Assembly (NCBI RefSeq): GCF_904849725.1
Contig: NC_058523.1
Coordinates: 204,999,689-205,063,688 of the forward strand
Length of the DNA stretch: 64,000 nt
DNA from: Hordeum vulgare subsp. vulgare
Taxonomy: Eukaryota > Streptophyta > Magnoliopsida > Poales > Poaceae
Direction: 5' to 3'
The position numbers and the translations under genes were made by a program. Below, in pieces: positions 47,201 to 58,443 of the stretch (position 1 is its first letter; each line of letters starts with the position of its first letter). Below the pieces are notes generated by a model. It did not search any database and was not told the origin of the DNA. It saw nothing but the letters and a program-made list of their open reading frames with translations.

Positions 47201-48537
47201 TGGCCATGGGAATGTTATTGGAGGTAAAATATAACTATGTGAGGTTGTGGTAGAAGGTTGAGCTCAAGGGTAAAAGGGGAAGGGGTCAAAGAAGCCAATT
47301 TAGTGAGTGCACACAAGGTGTTTGATCTGTGGTTGGGCTACCACATGGATTCCAATGGCTATGAAACTTAACAGGATCAAATAATATGTGAAAATAAGCT
47401 TGCACACCAAATTTGGGATTAGCTGGAGAAGTTTTCCAATGAAGACTCGGAAAACCCATGAAATGGGCAAAATAGCTTTCTGCTTATAACCCTATTCAAA
47501 TAAATTCCCACAAATCCAATATTTGGTGTAGGGGCATTATTTGAGCATTAAGGCACGCAAAAAAAGTTTGAGGTCATTTGGAGAAACTTTATAATGTAAA
47601 GTTTACCAAAGTCACAAATCAACAAAGATGGTTTTGAGGGTCTTAGGACAAGTTCTTCAATTCTCCTTGGTGTACCACTTGGTGTGGATGCCCTATTGGA
47701 GTATTATAGAACATGTCCACCAAATTTTAGCACAATTGGAGACACTTCACAATGTAGAGTTGCTCAAATTTGATTCTGGACAGATAGGGTTTTAGAGTGA
47801 TTAGGGGAGCCAAATCAACTTGGATTGAAATGAAACTTGGCAAGATCAACAAATATAACATAAGGGACATGCTAGAATTTTACTAGAATTTATTGAGAAT
47901 ATTTCTTATAGAAATATTCCAAAAGCTTGGAATAGGCAGGAATGGTTTTGGAGGGGTTTTCCCAATATTTTGAACATGACCATGTGTTGAAACTCATAAA
48001 TATGGAATAAATATATCCAGTGAGTTTCCCTAAATATTCTTAAATATTTTGGAAGCAATAAAAATAACTTTCTTTCATAAGAGACCATTTCTGGCCTCAG
48101 AGAAAGGCTTTTAAATAAAATAATAAAATAACTTTTAAATTAATAATATTGTGATTTTTGGAAGACATTTTGATAATAGGTTTTAAATAAAATAATTGGT
48201 GCAAAACAAATTCCCTAACTTGTCGACTTGTAGTACATGTCTCATCTCACGGGTTTGAAAATTTAATTCAAATAAATGCTTTTTGGTAAAAATAATATTT
48301 GGTAAAAGTAGGTATTTGTCCTAAACACATGGCATGATCATTAGGCAGGAGAACATGGGATGAGGAGGTGATTAGGAGGATGGCAAGAATTAATGGGGAG
48401 CAATCACATGCATTCAAGCAAACACGCAAACAATAGTCACTCCAAGCATCACAAGCACTCACAAAAAAATTAATTGGTCCTAATTTTTGAAATAACTTAA
48501 TTAATCAGAAAGGCCAAAAACTGGGTGTGACAATGAA

Positions 48538-48843
48538 GCAGAAAGACTAAATCTTCATGCTTCAAAGTCTTCAGAGTGTTTTCTTTAGGACACACCGAAT
48601 TCCTCATCTTCAATATCTTCATGAGGAATATCAATTTCTTCGCAATTTCTTCGTGATCAAAGTCTTCAAGGAATGACCAAAGTCTTCACCTGAAGACATA
48701 CATTCTTAGGGGTTGATTTTCATTGAATAACCCAAACTCCTCAACGACTTATAGAGCCTGTGTACACTCACAAACATATCAATCTCTGAACCTATAAGTC
48801 TTCAAACCACCAAAATAACTAAGGGGCACTCGATGCACTTACA
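48538..48843 (-). repeat. 3' LTR of element D, second part
   Basis: Continues the LTR after the nested solo LTR and ends CGATGCACTTACA, so the minus-strand LTR begins TGTAAGTGCATCG. Confidence 0.8.
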
Positions 48844-48858
48844 ATCTCCCCCTTTTTA
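48844..48858 (-). promoter_or_regulatory. Polypurine tract of element D
   Basis: AAAAAGGGGGAGATT in element sense, directly before the LTR. Further G-rich runs are at 48953-48962 (AGGGGGAGTT) and 49303-49316 (ACAAAGGGGGGGAT), a repeated-tract pattern described for Sireviruses. Confidence 0.75.
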
Positions 48859-49369
48859 GTGGTTGATGACAATTAGGTTAAGTTTTCAACGGGGATAATA
48901 ATATGGAATGTAAGTACAGAGTTTGAGCAATTTTAAGTCAAGGTACAGAGAAACTCCCCCTGAAGATGTGCATGTTTTGAGGAATTTTCATTGAACATCA
49001 GATGCATATTGATGATTTATATCATGGAGATCTCCCCTTGTATCTAGAAATTCATGCATGCATTTGACATATAGTATGAGGAATTTCAAATGCATGATGA
49101 AAAATGGTGTCTGGCGAATTTCAGCATGCCTGCATTAATTAACTTGAGGAATAAGCATGCGAGGAAAAACGTTCAAAAGTGTCAAAACACCATCGGGCTT
49201 AAGTTACAACTCATTACATCAAAAACTTCAAAAGAACCAAGAGTTTGTAACTTAATGAAGTTTATAAGCCCATAAATTAATCCCGCTTGAAGACTAACTC
49301 TATGATCCCCCCCTTTGTCATCAAGTGACAAAAAGGGACGAAACTGAAGACTAAGACCCATGAAGAATT
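48859..49369 (-). other. 3' non-coding region of element D
   Basis: About 0.5 kb between the accessory ORF stop and the polypurine tract, with the extra purine runs noted above and no coding frame. Confidence 0.6.
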
Positions 49370-50275
49370 TCACTTCTGTGTTGATGTAGTGGTGTGAGCA
49401 TCCTTGGAGTCAGACTTGCTTGTTGGACCACTTGCACTGTCCTCGGGTTCTTCATTTGAATCTGCAATGCGGAATGAAGAAAATGAGTTGTCCACCAAGT
49501 CAGGAACTGGGAAAGTCTTGAATTTGTTCTTTGGTGGCCATGACCAATCAAAGTCGCGAGTAAATTCCATTTCTTCAAGTTCTTCAGGAGTCTTCAAGTG
49601 AGACAATATGGCCCAAGTGCGATCAAATACCTCATGAAGATAATAGTGATTTTTCTTCACAACATGTTGAGTCTCGTTGAGGGTTTTCACAATGGAGCCA
49701 AACTGGCGTTTTACTCACTTGTGATTGCGATCGACTTTCTGGTGAGGACTGAGGAGAAGTTCTGTGTTACTCATCACCCTTGGGGTAGTTGGGCTTGGAG
49801 GTTTTGCCCTGCCATCAGATTCTTGAGTGGCAGTGTCATCATAGGAGGAATAGGAGGCAGCCTTGTGAAATTGACCATCCAAAGGCCGGTTTCCTTCATC
49901 AATCACAGACTTCCCTTTGCCTTCAACAGGTTCAAACTATTTCTTGATGACTTTGAGAGGCGGCAGATAACCAAGGTGATTCTAATAGTCAGCTTGGTAG
50001 TTGAAGGCGGATCTGTTTCTGATGAATCTCATGATCCAAGGTGCATAAACCTTCAGCTCGAATGGAGACACAGCATTGTCAGCCAAAGTCCTGAAGAAGA
50101 AATCATGAAGATTCATTTTGTTTCCATGAATGACGTGGAACAGAATATTCTTTATGATCGCAACAACATCTTCTTCCTTATCATGCCCTTCGATGGGTGC
50201 GATGGAATATGACAATATTATATAAACTGTCCTGGGCACATACTTGAATTCCTTCACTAGGAATCTGTTGGGGAA
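49370..50275 (-). pseudogene. Accessory (env-position) ORF of D, C-terminal part
   Basis: In minus-strand order from the Angela solo LTR: KEFKYVPRTVYIILSYSIAP, HGNKMNLHDFFFRTLADN, PFELKVYAPWIMRFIRNR (frame entering at 50275, open to 49982), then a low-complexity serine/proline part (49906-49715) and a final frame 49690-49370 with VVKKNHYYLHEVFDRTWAIL, ending in DAHTTTSTQK and a stop. At least two stops or shifts separate these pieces. I do not recognise an enzyme. The repeated aromatic W/Y/F segments resemble plant transposon accessory proteins. Confidence 0.6.
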
Positions 50276-52086
50276 CGTCGCATGGGAAACAAAAAATTTC
50301 CTACGCGCACAAAGACCTATCATGGTGATGTCCATCTACGAGAGGGGATTTCCGATCTACGTACCCTTGTAGATCACACAGCAGAAGCGTTAAGAAATGC
50401 GGTTGATGTAGTGGAACGTCCTCACGTCCCTCGATCCGCCCCGTGAACCGTCCCGCGATCCGTCCCACGATCCGCTCCGATCTAGTGTCGAACGGACGGC
50501 ACCTCCGCGTTCAGCACACGTACAGCTCGACGATGATCTCGGCCTTCTTGATCCAGCAAGAGAGACGGAGAGGTAGATCAGTTCTTCGGCAGCGTGATGG
50601 CGCTCCGGAGGTTGGTGGTGATCTAATCTCAGCAGGGCTCCGCCCGAGCTCCACAGAAACGCAATCTAGAGGTAAAACCGTGGACGTATGTGGTCGGGCT
50701 GCCGTGCCAAAAGTTGTCTCAAATCAGCCCTAAAACCCCACTATATATAGGAGGGTGGGAGGGGAGGAGGCAGCCTCAAAACCTAAAGGTTTGGCCGAAA
50801 TTGGAGGTGGAGGAGTCCTACTCCAATCCTACTTGGAGTAGGATTCCACCTTCCCACTTGGAAACACTTTCCACCTTGTGTTTTTTTCCTTCTCAAACCT
50901 TATGGGCCTTAGTGGGAACTTATTCCAGCCCACTAGGGGCTGGTTTATCTCTTCCCATAGCCCATGAGACCCCTTGGGGCGTGACACCCCTCCTGATGGT
51001 CCCCGGCACCCCTCCCGGCACTGCCAGTACACTATCGATGAGCCCGAAACTTTTCCGGTAATACACGAAAACCTTCCGGTAACCAAATGAGGTCATCCTA
51101 TATATCAATCTTCGTTTCCGGACCATTCCGGAAACCCTCGTGATGTCCGCGATCTCATCCGGGACTCCGAACAACATTCGGTAACGAACCATATAACTCA
51201 AATACGTATAAAACAACGTCGAACCTTAAGTGTGCAGACCCTGTGGGTTCGAGAACTATGTAGACATGACCCGAGAGACTCCTCGGTAAATATCCAATAG
51301 CGGGACCTGGATGCCCATATTGGATCCTACATATTCTACGAAGATCTTATCGTTTGAACCTCAGTGCCAAGGATTTATATAATCCCGTATATCATTCCCT
51401 TTGTCCTTCAGTATGTTACTTGCCTGAGATTCGATCGTCAGTATCCGCATACCTATTTCAATCTCGTTTACCGACAAGTCTCTTTACTCGTTCCGTAATA
51501 CAAGATCCCGCAACTTACACTAAGTCACATTGCTTGCAAGGCTTGTGTGTGATGTTGTATTACCGAGTGGGCCCCGAGATACCTCTCCGTCATACGGAGT
51601 GACAAATCCCAGTCTTGATCCATACTAACTCAACGAACACCTTCGGAGATACCTGTAGAGCATCTTTATAGTCACCCAGTTACGTTGCGACGTTTGATAC
51701 ACACAAAGCATTCCTCTTGTGTCAGTGAGTTATATGATCTCATGGTCATAGGAACAAATACTTGACACGCAAAAAATAGTAGCAACAAAATGACACGATC
51801 AACATGCTACGTCTATTAGTTTGGGTCTAGTCCATCACATGATTCTCCTAATGATGTGATCCCGTTATCAAGTAACAACACTTGCCTATGGCCAGGAAAC
51901 CTTGACCATCTTTGATCAACGAGCTAGTCAACTAGAGGCTTACAAGGGACAGTGTTTTGTCTATGTATCTACACAAGTATTGTGTTTCCAATCAATACAA
52001 TTATAGCATGGATAATAAATGATTATCATAAACAAAGAAATATAATAATAACTAATTATTATTGCCTCTAGGGCATATTTCCAACA
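50276..52086 (-). mobile_element. Angela/BARE-type solo LTR, 1811 bp
   Basis: TGTTGGGGAACG...TTTCCAACA with a perfect target duplication GAATC (50271-50275, 52087-52091). Homologous end to end with 6164-7946 in the same orientation; TATA-like box at 50742-50749. It interrupts the accessory ORF of D. No internal sequence remains. Confidence 0.92.
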
Positions 52087-52411
52087 GAATCTTGTCCTTA
52101 GAGGTTGGCCCAGAGCCAAAGGTTTCATGAGGACTTCCATTAGATGATTTGGCAGCACTCTTTCATCATATAGTGTAATTTCTTCATCTGAAGGAATTGA
52201 TATCGGTAAAGCTCAAAGTAATTCAGTGGCTGGAGCTTTGTAGTGGGTGTACTGTGTCATCCAGTCCAAGACCCACGAGTTGACATCTTTGGGGTCACCA
52301 GAGATATGCAGTGTGGCATAGAACTGAAGAATAATGTCAGTATTGCAATCACCAATATATGTGCAGAATGGCAATAGCCCCGCATCATGAAGAACACGGA
52401 GCACTGGGGTG
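52087..52411 (-). pseudogene. Accessory ORF of D, middle part
   Basis: Between the two insertions, minus-strand frame 52411-52213 carries HDAGLLPFCTYIGDCNTDII, QFYATLHISGDPKDVNSW and MTQYTHYKAPATELL, then a stop, then PISIPSDEEITLYDERVLPN toward the solo LTR. The frame crosses both insertion sites, which supports one original ORF. Confidence 0.6.
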
Positions 52412-53767
52412 TGATACGTCTCAAACGTATCGACTTTTCGAAACACCTTTGCTATTGTTTTGGCCTCATTCTTGCATGATTTGAATGAAACTAACCCAGA
52501 CTGACGTTGTTTTCAGCAGACCTATGGTTTTCTCGTGTGCAAGAAAATGAATATTTAGACATCCCGGAAAAATCCCATAAATAATAGAGAAAATCCACGC
52601 ACCGGGAGGGACCATGCGCCACAAGATGGGCCAGAAGGGAGCCACAGGGCCCCCAGGCGACCAGCTGGCGCGGCCTGCCCCCTGGCCACGCCGGGAGGCC
52701 GCCTGGGCAGGGCCCACCCCCTCTGGTGCCCTACTGTGGCTCCTATTTTTAGCCGTTACGAGGAAATTCCGGAACCGAAGTCGTTTTGCAAGTTCTCGAC
52801 GCGGATCCGCCGCCACCCTCGGTTCTTCTTCGGGAGAGGGGAAATCTTCGCCATCGTCCTCACCATCGCAACTCCATCATCCTTCCATGGCTTCTCCCAT
52901 CATGTGTGAGTAATTCCCTGCTGTAGGTGAAGGGGATGGGAGAGATTGGATGAGTTAGATCATGTAATAGTTCGGCGGATTGTTGGGGGCATGCTGCCTA
53001 TCATCTACTATGGTGTTTATCATCTTAGCTACTACTTGTTACTCTTAATGTTTGTCACTTTGGGCCCGAGTGCCATGATTTCAGATCCGAATACCTTATG
53101 TTTTCATGAATATATTTGTGTTCTAGATCCTATCTATGAGTAGTATGCACCTATTATAGTCCGGAACCGGCGATCCCAATGGTGACAGCTTGGGACACTA
53201 AAGGGATGGGCTATAGTTTGAGGGTTCCATGTATCCATTGATTGTTAATGCTTTGTTCCGGTGCTGTTTGACAGGAGGACCTTAATATCCATAAGTTCCT
53301 TTTGGCCCCGTTGAAAGCGGGATGGTCGGACAAAATATGTCGTGCAAGTTCTTATTGCAAGCACGTACGACTACCTTGGGATACATGCCTAATGTTTGAT
53401 ATATGCCTAGAAGATCATTACTTTGCTATGTGCCTTGCCCCAAGTTAAATACATGATATCTCTCATCCGTGACCAACCAACCATCTCCTTAGCCTACAGT
53501 GTTTTAATCCTACTAGTTACAAGTTACTTCACTTTCGCCGATTTACTTTCGTTGCTTTGCCACTATTATTTCGTTGCCACCATCACTTCCATATCACCAT
53601 TTCTACTAATATTTCATTGCCAAGCAAGTATCTTTCAGGTGCATTTGAATTGACAAATCAACTGTTAAAGCTTATGAATATTCTTTCTCTCCCCTTGTGT
53701 CGAATCAGTAAATTGGGCTAACTTACCCGCGAAGACTGTTGCGATCCCCTACACTTGCGGGTTATCA
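52412..53767 (+). repeat. 5' LTR of element C (1356 bp)
   Basis: Starts TGATACGTCTCAAACGTATC, ends GCGGGTTATCA. Compared with the 3' LTR it lacks 32 bp between two GGAGAG copies (single copy at 52833-52838) and has a different stretch near 52525-52590. Confidence 0.88.
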
Positions 53768-53778
53768 AGACCTTTTTC

Positions 53779-53795
53779 TGGAGCCATTGCCGGGG
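53779..53795 (+). promoter_or_regulatory. Primer-binding site of C
   Basis: TGGAGCCATTGCCGGGG, the tRNA-Asp-type site with two changes, 11 bases after the LTR. Confidence 0.75.
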
Positions 53796-53854
53796 AGCAT
53801 AGCTTTATTTACAAGTCTACTTGGAGTTATTTTGCTTGGTGCGATTTATTCACT

Positions 53855-56469
53855 CTGGGTAAGAAAGGAGACCCCAAGGTTCCAATTTTATCATCCACTA
53901 CGAGAAAAGGTACTGTTCTCAGCACTAGTGCTACGCTTGATTCACCTTCCGTTATAAGTAAGTTTGCTTCACCACCACCACATGCTGCTTCTACCGAGTC
54001 TGTTACTATGCCTGATACTGTTGATGATGCTTCCACTACTATTGCTGAGCCTGGTTTACTTGGTTATTTTATTGAGTCTCAAATTACTAAGGCTACTAAG
54101 CAGTCTGGAATTGAACTTCCTGTTATGCGCTACCCCATTGGTAGATCTTTTGGTTACCCAGACTTGAGTGATCTCAAGGAAAGAATTATTGATGATGATT
54201 ATATTGAACTTGATGATGATTTATGCAGGGAACTTACAGAGTGTGTTGACTCTGACCCTGCTTCTGTTAAGAAGCTAATTGAAAAGCATTCTATGAAGAA
54301 CAAGTTTACTCCTGATCCTAAGTTTTCTTCATCTCCTATTTGCCTTGAGGATGCTGATTTTGATTTCTCTCTTGATCTTTCACTTATATCCACATTTGAA
54401 GCTGACCCTTTTTAGGGCAGAGAAGATGACGATGCTATTGCGCACCTTACCTAACTCACTGAGTTACTTCCTTTCTCTTTGAAGGAAGACGCTAAAGCAT
54501 GGTATGATGCACTACCATGTGGTTCTATTAAGAGTCCTCAAGATTTAGCTCAATCCTTTGTTGCTAAATATTGTCCTGCTCATAAGCAACATGCTGCTTT
54601 ACAAAGAATTTATAACTTTAAACGGTTGCAGGATGAGCACCTCCCTAAAGCTTGGGGAGGTATTGCACTTTGCTTAAGGCTAGACCGATACATGGAATTC
54701 CTAAGAATTAATTGCTTGATATATTTTATGCTGGTCTAACCGATGAATCTAGAACCTATCTGGATAGTTGTGCCGGTTGTGTTTTCAGGGAAAGAACACC
54801 GGACGATGCCGAAGAATTAATGGGCAAGATAGCTAAGAATCATGATGATTGGTCCGTTCCTAAACCACCTCCATCACACAAGAAGAGAGGTATGCTTTTC
54901 TTGATCCCGAAAGTTATGCTAGAAGCCAAGAAGTCTATGAAAGACAGAGGTATTAAAACTAAAGATGTGAAGAATCTACCTCCTATTGAGCAATTATGTG
55001 AGCCTACCACTCACCTACCTATGGTAGAGGTACACTCTCTTTTAGAATTCAATGCAAGTGACGTCCCTCATGGTAAGCCTCTTGATCAATGTTTAGATGA
55101 GCTTGATATTTTCATTATCAAGCAAAATCACTTTAATGAACGGATTCAAACCCAATTGCATGATGATTCCCTTGCTATCCAAAGTTTGCTTGATGTCTTA
55201 AGTAGAACTGTCAATTATGTTAAAGGTCCTGTTAAGAATTTTCATATGGTTCAAAATCAGCTCAAACAAATTTCTAATATGCAAAAATATTTGCATGCTA
55301 ACAATACCAAACAAGTTGATATGCAGGCATATGGTATAAAGACCCGAGGAGGTACACATACCCAGGACCCCCTTTATCCGGAGGGGCAACCAAAGAGGAT
55401 CAAGCAAGATTCTCAATTGCAGGAAGAAGACATTATCAGCTCCCTAAAGAAGAAGAAGAAACACAAGGAGGCCGACAACTCAAATGATCCAATAATTGAT
55501 GAAGAACCTATTGTTGATCCTAATAGTATATCTATTTCTGATGCTGAAACTAAAGATGGTGCTGAACCTGACAAAGACAATGAGAAGATTGATCCTCCTT
55601 AGATACGAGAAGAAGAACCACCCGACAAGCGCAAGAGGTATACTAGAGAAGATTTTGTTGCAATAAAACATGGGAAGGAAATAGAACCATGGGTACAAAA
55701 ATCAATGCCCTTTCCAGGTAAGTCCTTCAAAACTAAAGAAGAAGAGCATTACAATAAATTTTGTGAATGTGTGAAACCTCTTTTTCCTCAAATTCCTTTG
55801 ACCGATGCTATTAAGTTTCCTCTGTACTCCAGGTATATGAAAGATATTGTTACTAATAAAAGAAAAGTTCCTGATGAGGCAATATCTACTATGCTTGCTA
55901 GTTACTCTTTCAGTGGCAAGATTCCTGAGAAGCTTGGTGATCTAGGTATACCCACCATTCCTTGCTCAATAAAAAATAATTATGTCAGAACTGCTTTATG
56001 TGATCTTGGTGCAGGAGTGAGTGTTATGCCTTTCTCTCTTTACAAAAGGCTTTTTCTAGATAAACTAATCCCTATAGATATCTCCCTTCAAATGGCTGAT
56101 AAGTCAACAGCCATCCCTGTAGGTATTTGTGAGGATGTTCCCGTTGAAGTTGCTAATTGCTTGATTCTTACTGACTTTGTTGTGCTTGACATGTCCGAGG
56201 ATGGGAGCATGTCTATTATTCTTGGTATACCTTTTCTTAACACATCAGGTGCTATTATTGATTGCAGTAAAGGAAAGGTGACCTTCAATGTTAATGAGAA
56301 GGAGCACCCGGTATATTTTCCAAAGAAGATTGATAAAAAACTTGGCCTTAACTTTATTTAGAATATTGAGAACGTGAAGGTTGGAGAGTGGGATTTTCCT
56401 TTACATGTGCACCACAAATACAGAACTATTATGGTGGGGACAATATCTATTGAAATAAAGGTACCATGA
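53855..56469 (+). pseudogene. Gag-protease ORF of element C, broken
   Basis: Homology with the A and B N-terminus begins at a CTG (53855) where they have ATG (LGKKGDPKVPILSSTTRKG). Stops lie at 54413-54415 and 54452-54454. About 20 codons of the gag core seem deleted before LLPFSLKEDAKAWY (54470). A frameshift lies near 54655. From 54712 the frame is long: YAGLTDESRTYLDSCAGC, a charged linker, a TAG at 55600-55602, then WVQKSMPFPGK, the Athila-type retropepsin CDLGAGVSVMPFSLY (near 56000) with ILGIPFLN, a TAG at 56359-56361 and the last stop at 56467. The retropepsin is the best conserved part. Confidence 0.83.
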
Positions 56470-57366
56470 TTGCCTTATAAGAACTGAAACTTTTTGCTCA
56501 AATATAACACCTGTTTGGTAGTAAGACTTGATCAACCTTGCTAACAAATATGTTTTATATGAGTAAAAAGAGAAGCTTTTTATGTTTTCATTTCTTTTAT
56601 CTTTCTTCCTCCTTGTTGTACCAAAGTTTTATGTTTTTGAAACATCATATCTTTAGCCACTATTTCGAGCTTACCAGAAGTTTTGCAGCTTTCAGTATTT
56701 CGAAAAATATTCAAAAGTGAAGTTGTCAAAAAAATGCAGAAAATTTAAAATAAAAATTTCCATCAAAAAAGTGACGCGGGGGCACCTGGGGCCAGCTAGG
56801 AGGGCACCCTCTGTCCAGGCGGCCAGCTAGCGCAGCCTGCACCTAGCCGCACCCACAAGTTGCCTGGGCCCACCTGGGCACCTTTCCTGGTACTTCTTCC
56901 TCCCTTCTCTCTCTCTCTCTCACTCCAAAAATCCTGATTTTTCTACTGGAGCTCGAGTTCTTGTTGTTCTTGGTGGCAATTTTTGATCTCTCTCTACAGC
57001 CCATCATTTGGATTGAGAATTTGAGCATTTGCTCCGTGTTATGTGACTCCTCCACTCCTCCAATTAAAATTTTGATTGGTGGTCTTATTTGTTAGTATTT
57101 AGGATCTCTTGGTGTTGTTCATATGAGCTTACATGCATGTTTAGAAATTTATTTGTGAAGTTTTGATGCACGCTTATGTATAAGGGGAGTGAGTAGAATA
57201 GTTTGCTCCAACTCATTTTTGCTTAAACCTCTATTTTTGTGATGAACCAAAAATTTAAAAAATTAGCTTGTTTGGAAAATCAAAGGGATAGCTTGGGAAG
57301 AAGAGACATGAGCCTACCGATAGATTAACTAGAGTTGCAGCTTCATCCTCTACTCTGAGGACAAGT
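56470..57366 (+). other. Spacer between gag-protease and second ORF of C
   Basis: About 0.9 kb with no coding domain, in the place where pol would be. A GC-rich block at 56770-56880 resembles blocks in the corresponding spacers of A and B. Confidence 0.55.
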
Positions 57367-58247
57367 TACAATGATGATATCATGCCACCGGAGTTGTTCC
57401 ACGAGACGGACATGACACGTGCCATGGCATACCCATGTTCAGATTTTCTTATGGCAGCGGGTATTAAGAATGAGTTTGATAACCTGTGTGCAGCTACAGG
57501 TTTGACACATCTCTTAACACGACGTGTGCAACAATATCCAAAACTCACCTATTATTTTGTCAATTGGTTTAGATATAATGATAAAACTTCCATGATTGAA
57601 TTTGGATTATATGAGGATGTCTTTACCATGTCTTTAGAAGAATTTTGTGATATTATAGGTGTGCGGAATGTTGGGGAAGACGACCAAAATGAACGTTGAG
57701 CCATACGAGCTGAAATCCCTCTTCGCTTCCCTTTGAAGTAAGGACCCGCGAGAAATTCACCGGGGTAAAATCTCCAGCATCTTGTTTCCTCACATCAGGT
57801 ATTTCGCATACTATATTGCTCGAGGGGTGTTAGCTCGTGACAACACGAGCAACATTTAAGCTCCGGATCTCGCTATCTTAGCAGCCGCCCTCTTAGGAGA
57901 TAACATGTATAATATTGGTGCGTTGATTGCTCATTGCTTCGCGCTAATAGCGGCAAAGGGCCTCACTTTGGTGGCATTTATGCTACTCTTATCCTCGAGC
58001 ACCTTGGGCGCACTGTACGTGCGGATGATGTGCCTTTTCCATACATAAATTTGATCTTACCGCTATGAAGTGGCATGAGTTTGTTACTAGGACTTCCGAG
58101 CTTGGTAACCTTGTTTATATTATGAGGTTTGGCAAGCTTACTACTTGGGAGATCCGTCTTCCTGCACCACTTTTGTTTGATTACACTATCAGGAAATGGT
58201 GGTCTTTCACCTCCACTGAGTTGGACGAGTTCGTGATCCAGCAGTAG
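57367..58247 (+). pseudogene. Second ORF of element C (unknown function, env position), broken
   Basis: The frame 57382-57699 includes MAAGIKNEFDNLCAATGLTH, YYFVNWFRYNDKTSMIEFGL and FTMSLEEFCDIIGV, matching the pattern of the B ORF (AAGLYEDFYYLVENVGL, PMVEFKLYD, MSLQDFCNVC). Degenerate sequence follows with ILAAALLGDNMYNIGALIAH. A last piece at 58065-58247 ends in ELDEFVIQQ and a stop. The true start may be upstream of 57382, since the frame is open for some distance. It has diverged from A and B but the layout is kept. No function assigned. Confidence 0.6.
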
Positions 58248-58428
58248 TTCCACAACCCCATGGGGGAGGTTGTTCCCGAGGAAGAAGAACCTTCTCCTTG
58301 GGAGGCTAGTCGGGCATCAGTGTACGCGCATGAGGCTTCGTATGATTCTTGGAGCCACCAGTACCACTCCGGAGCCGGAGGAAGCTCCTGGAGCCCGCAG
58401 TAGCCGAGCCTAACTTAGGCCAAAAGCC

Positions 58429-58443
58429 TAAGCTTGGGGGAGT
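58429..58443 (+). promoter_or_regulatory. Internal polypurine-tract copy in C
   Basis: TAAGCTTGGGGGAGT followed by ACGTATCC, just after the second ORF. Identical to the terminal tract at 60226-60240. Confidence 0.75.

Larger units (their letters stand above)
38032..48532 (-). mobile_element. Solo LTR of about 4.9 kb nested in the LTR of D, itself interrupted
   Basis: TGTGGGCACCCC...GGGTGTGACA with a perfect target duplication ATGAA (38027-38031, 48533-48537). Without the inner insertion it is 4927 bp. Read on the minus strand it begins TGTCACACCCAG and ends in CA. Only one pair of ends and no primer site, polypurine tract or coding domain were found, which indicates a solo LTR. The part 45780-46690 is GC-rich and has long accidental frames on both strands. 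The rest is AT-rich LTR sequence with nothing else recognised. Confidence 0.75.

Noticed and set aside
38032..48532. A full-length LTR element with two LTRs
   Set aside because: Only one pair of ends is found, and the TGTAACG/ATTACA ends inside belong to a separate nested insertion with its own AAAGG duplication.
49598..50212. Plus-strand ORF of 204 codons
   Set aside because: Antisense of the accessory ORF of D, which has family-like motifs on the minus strand.
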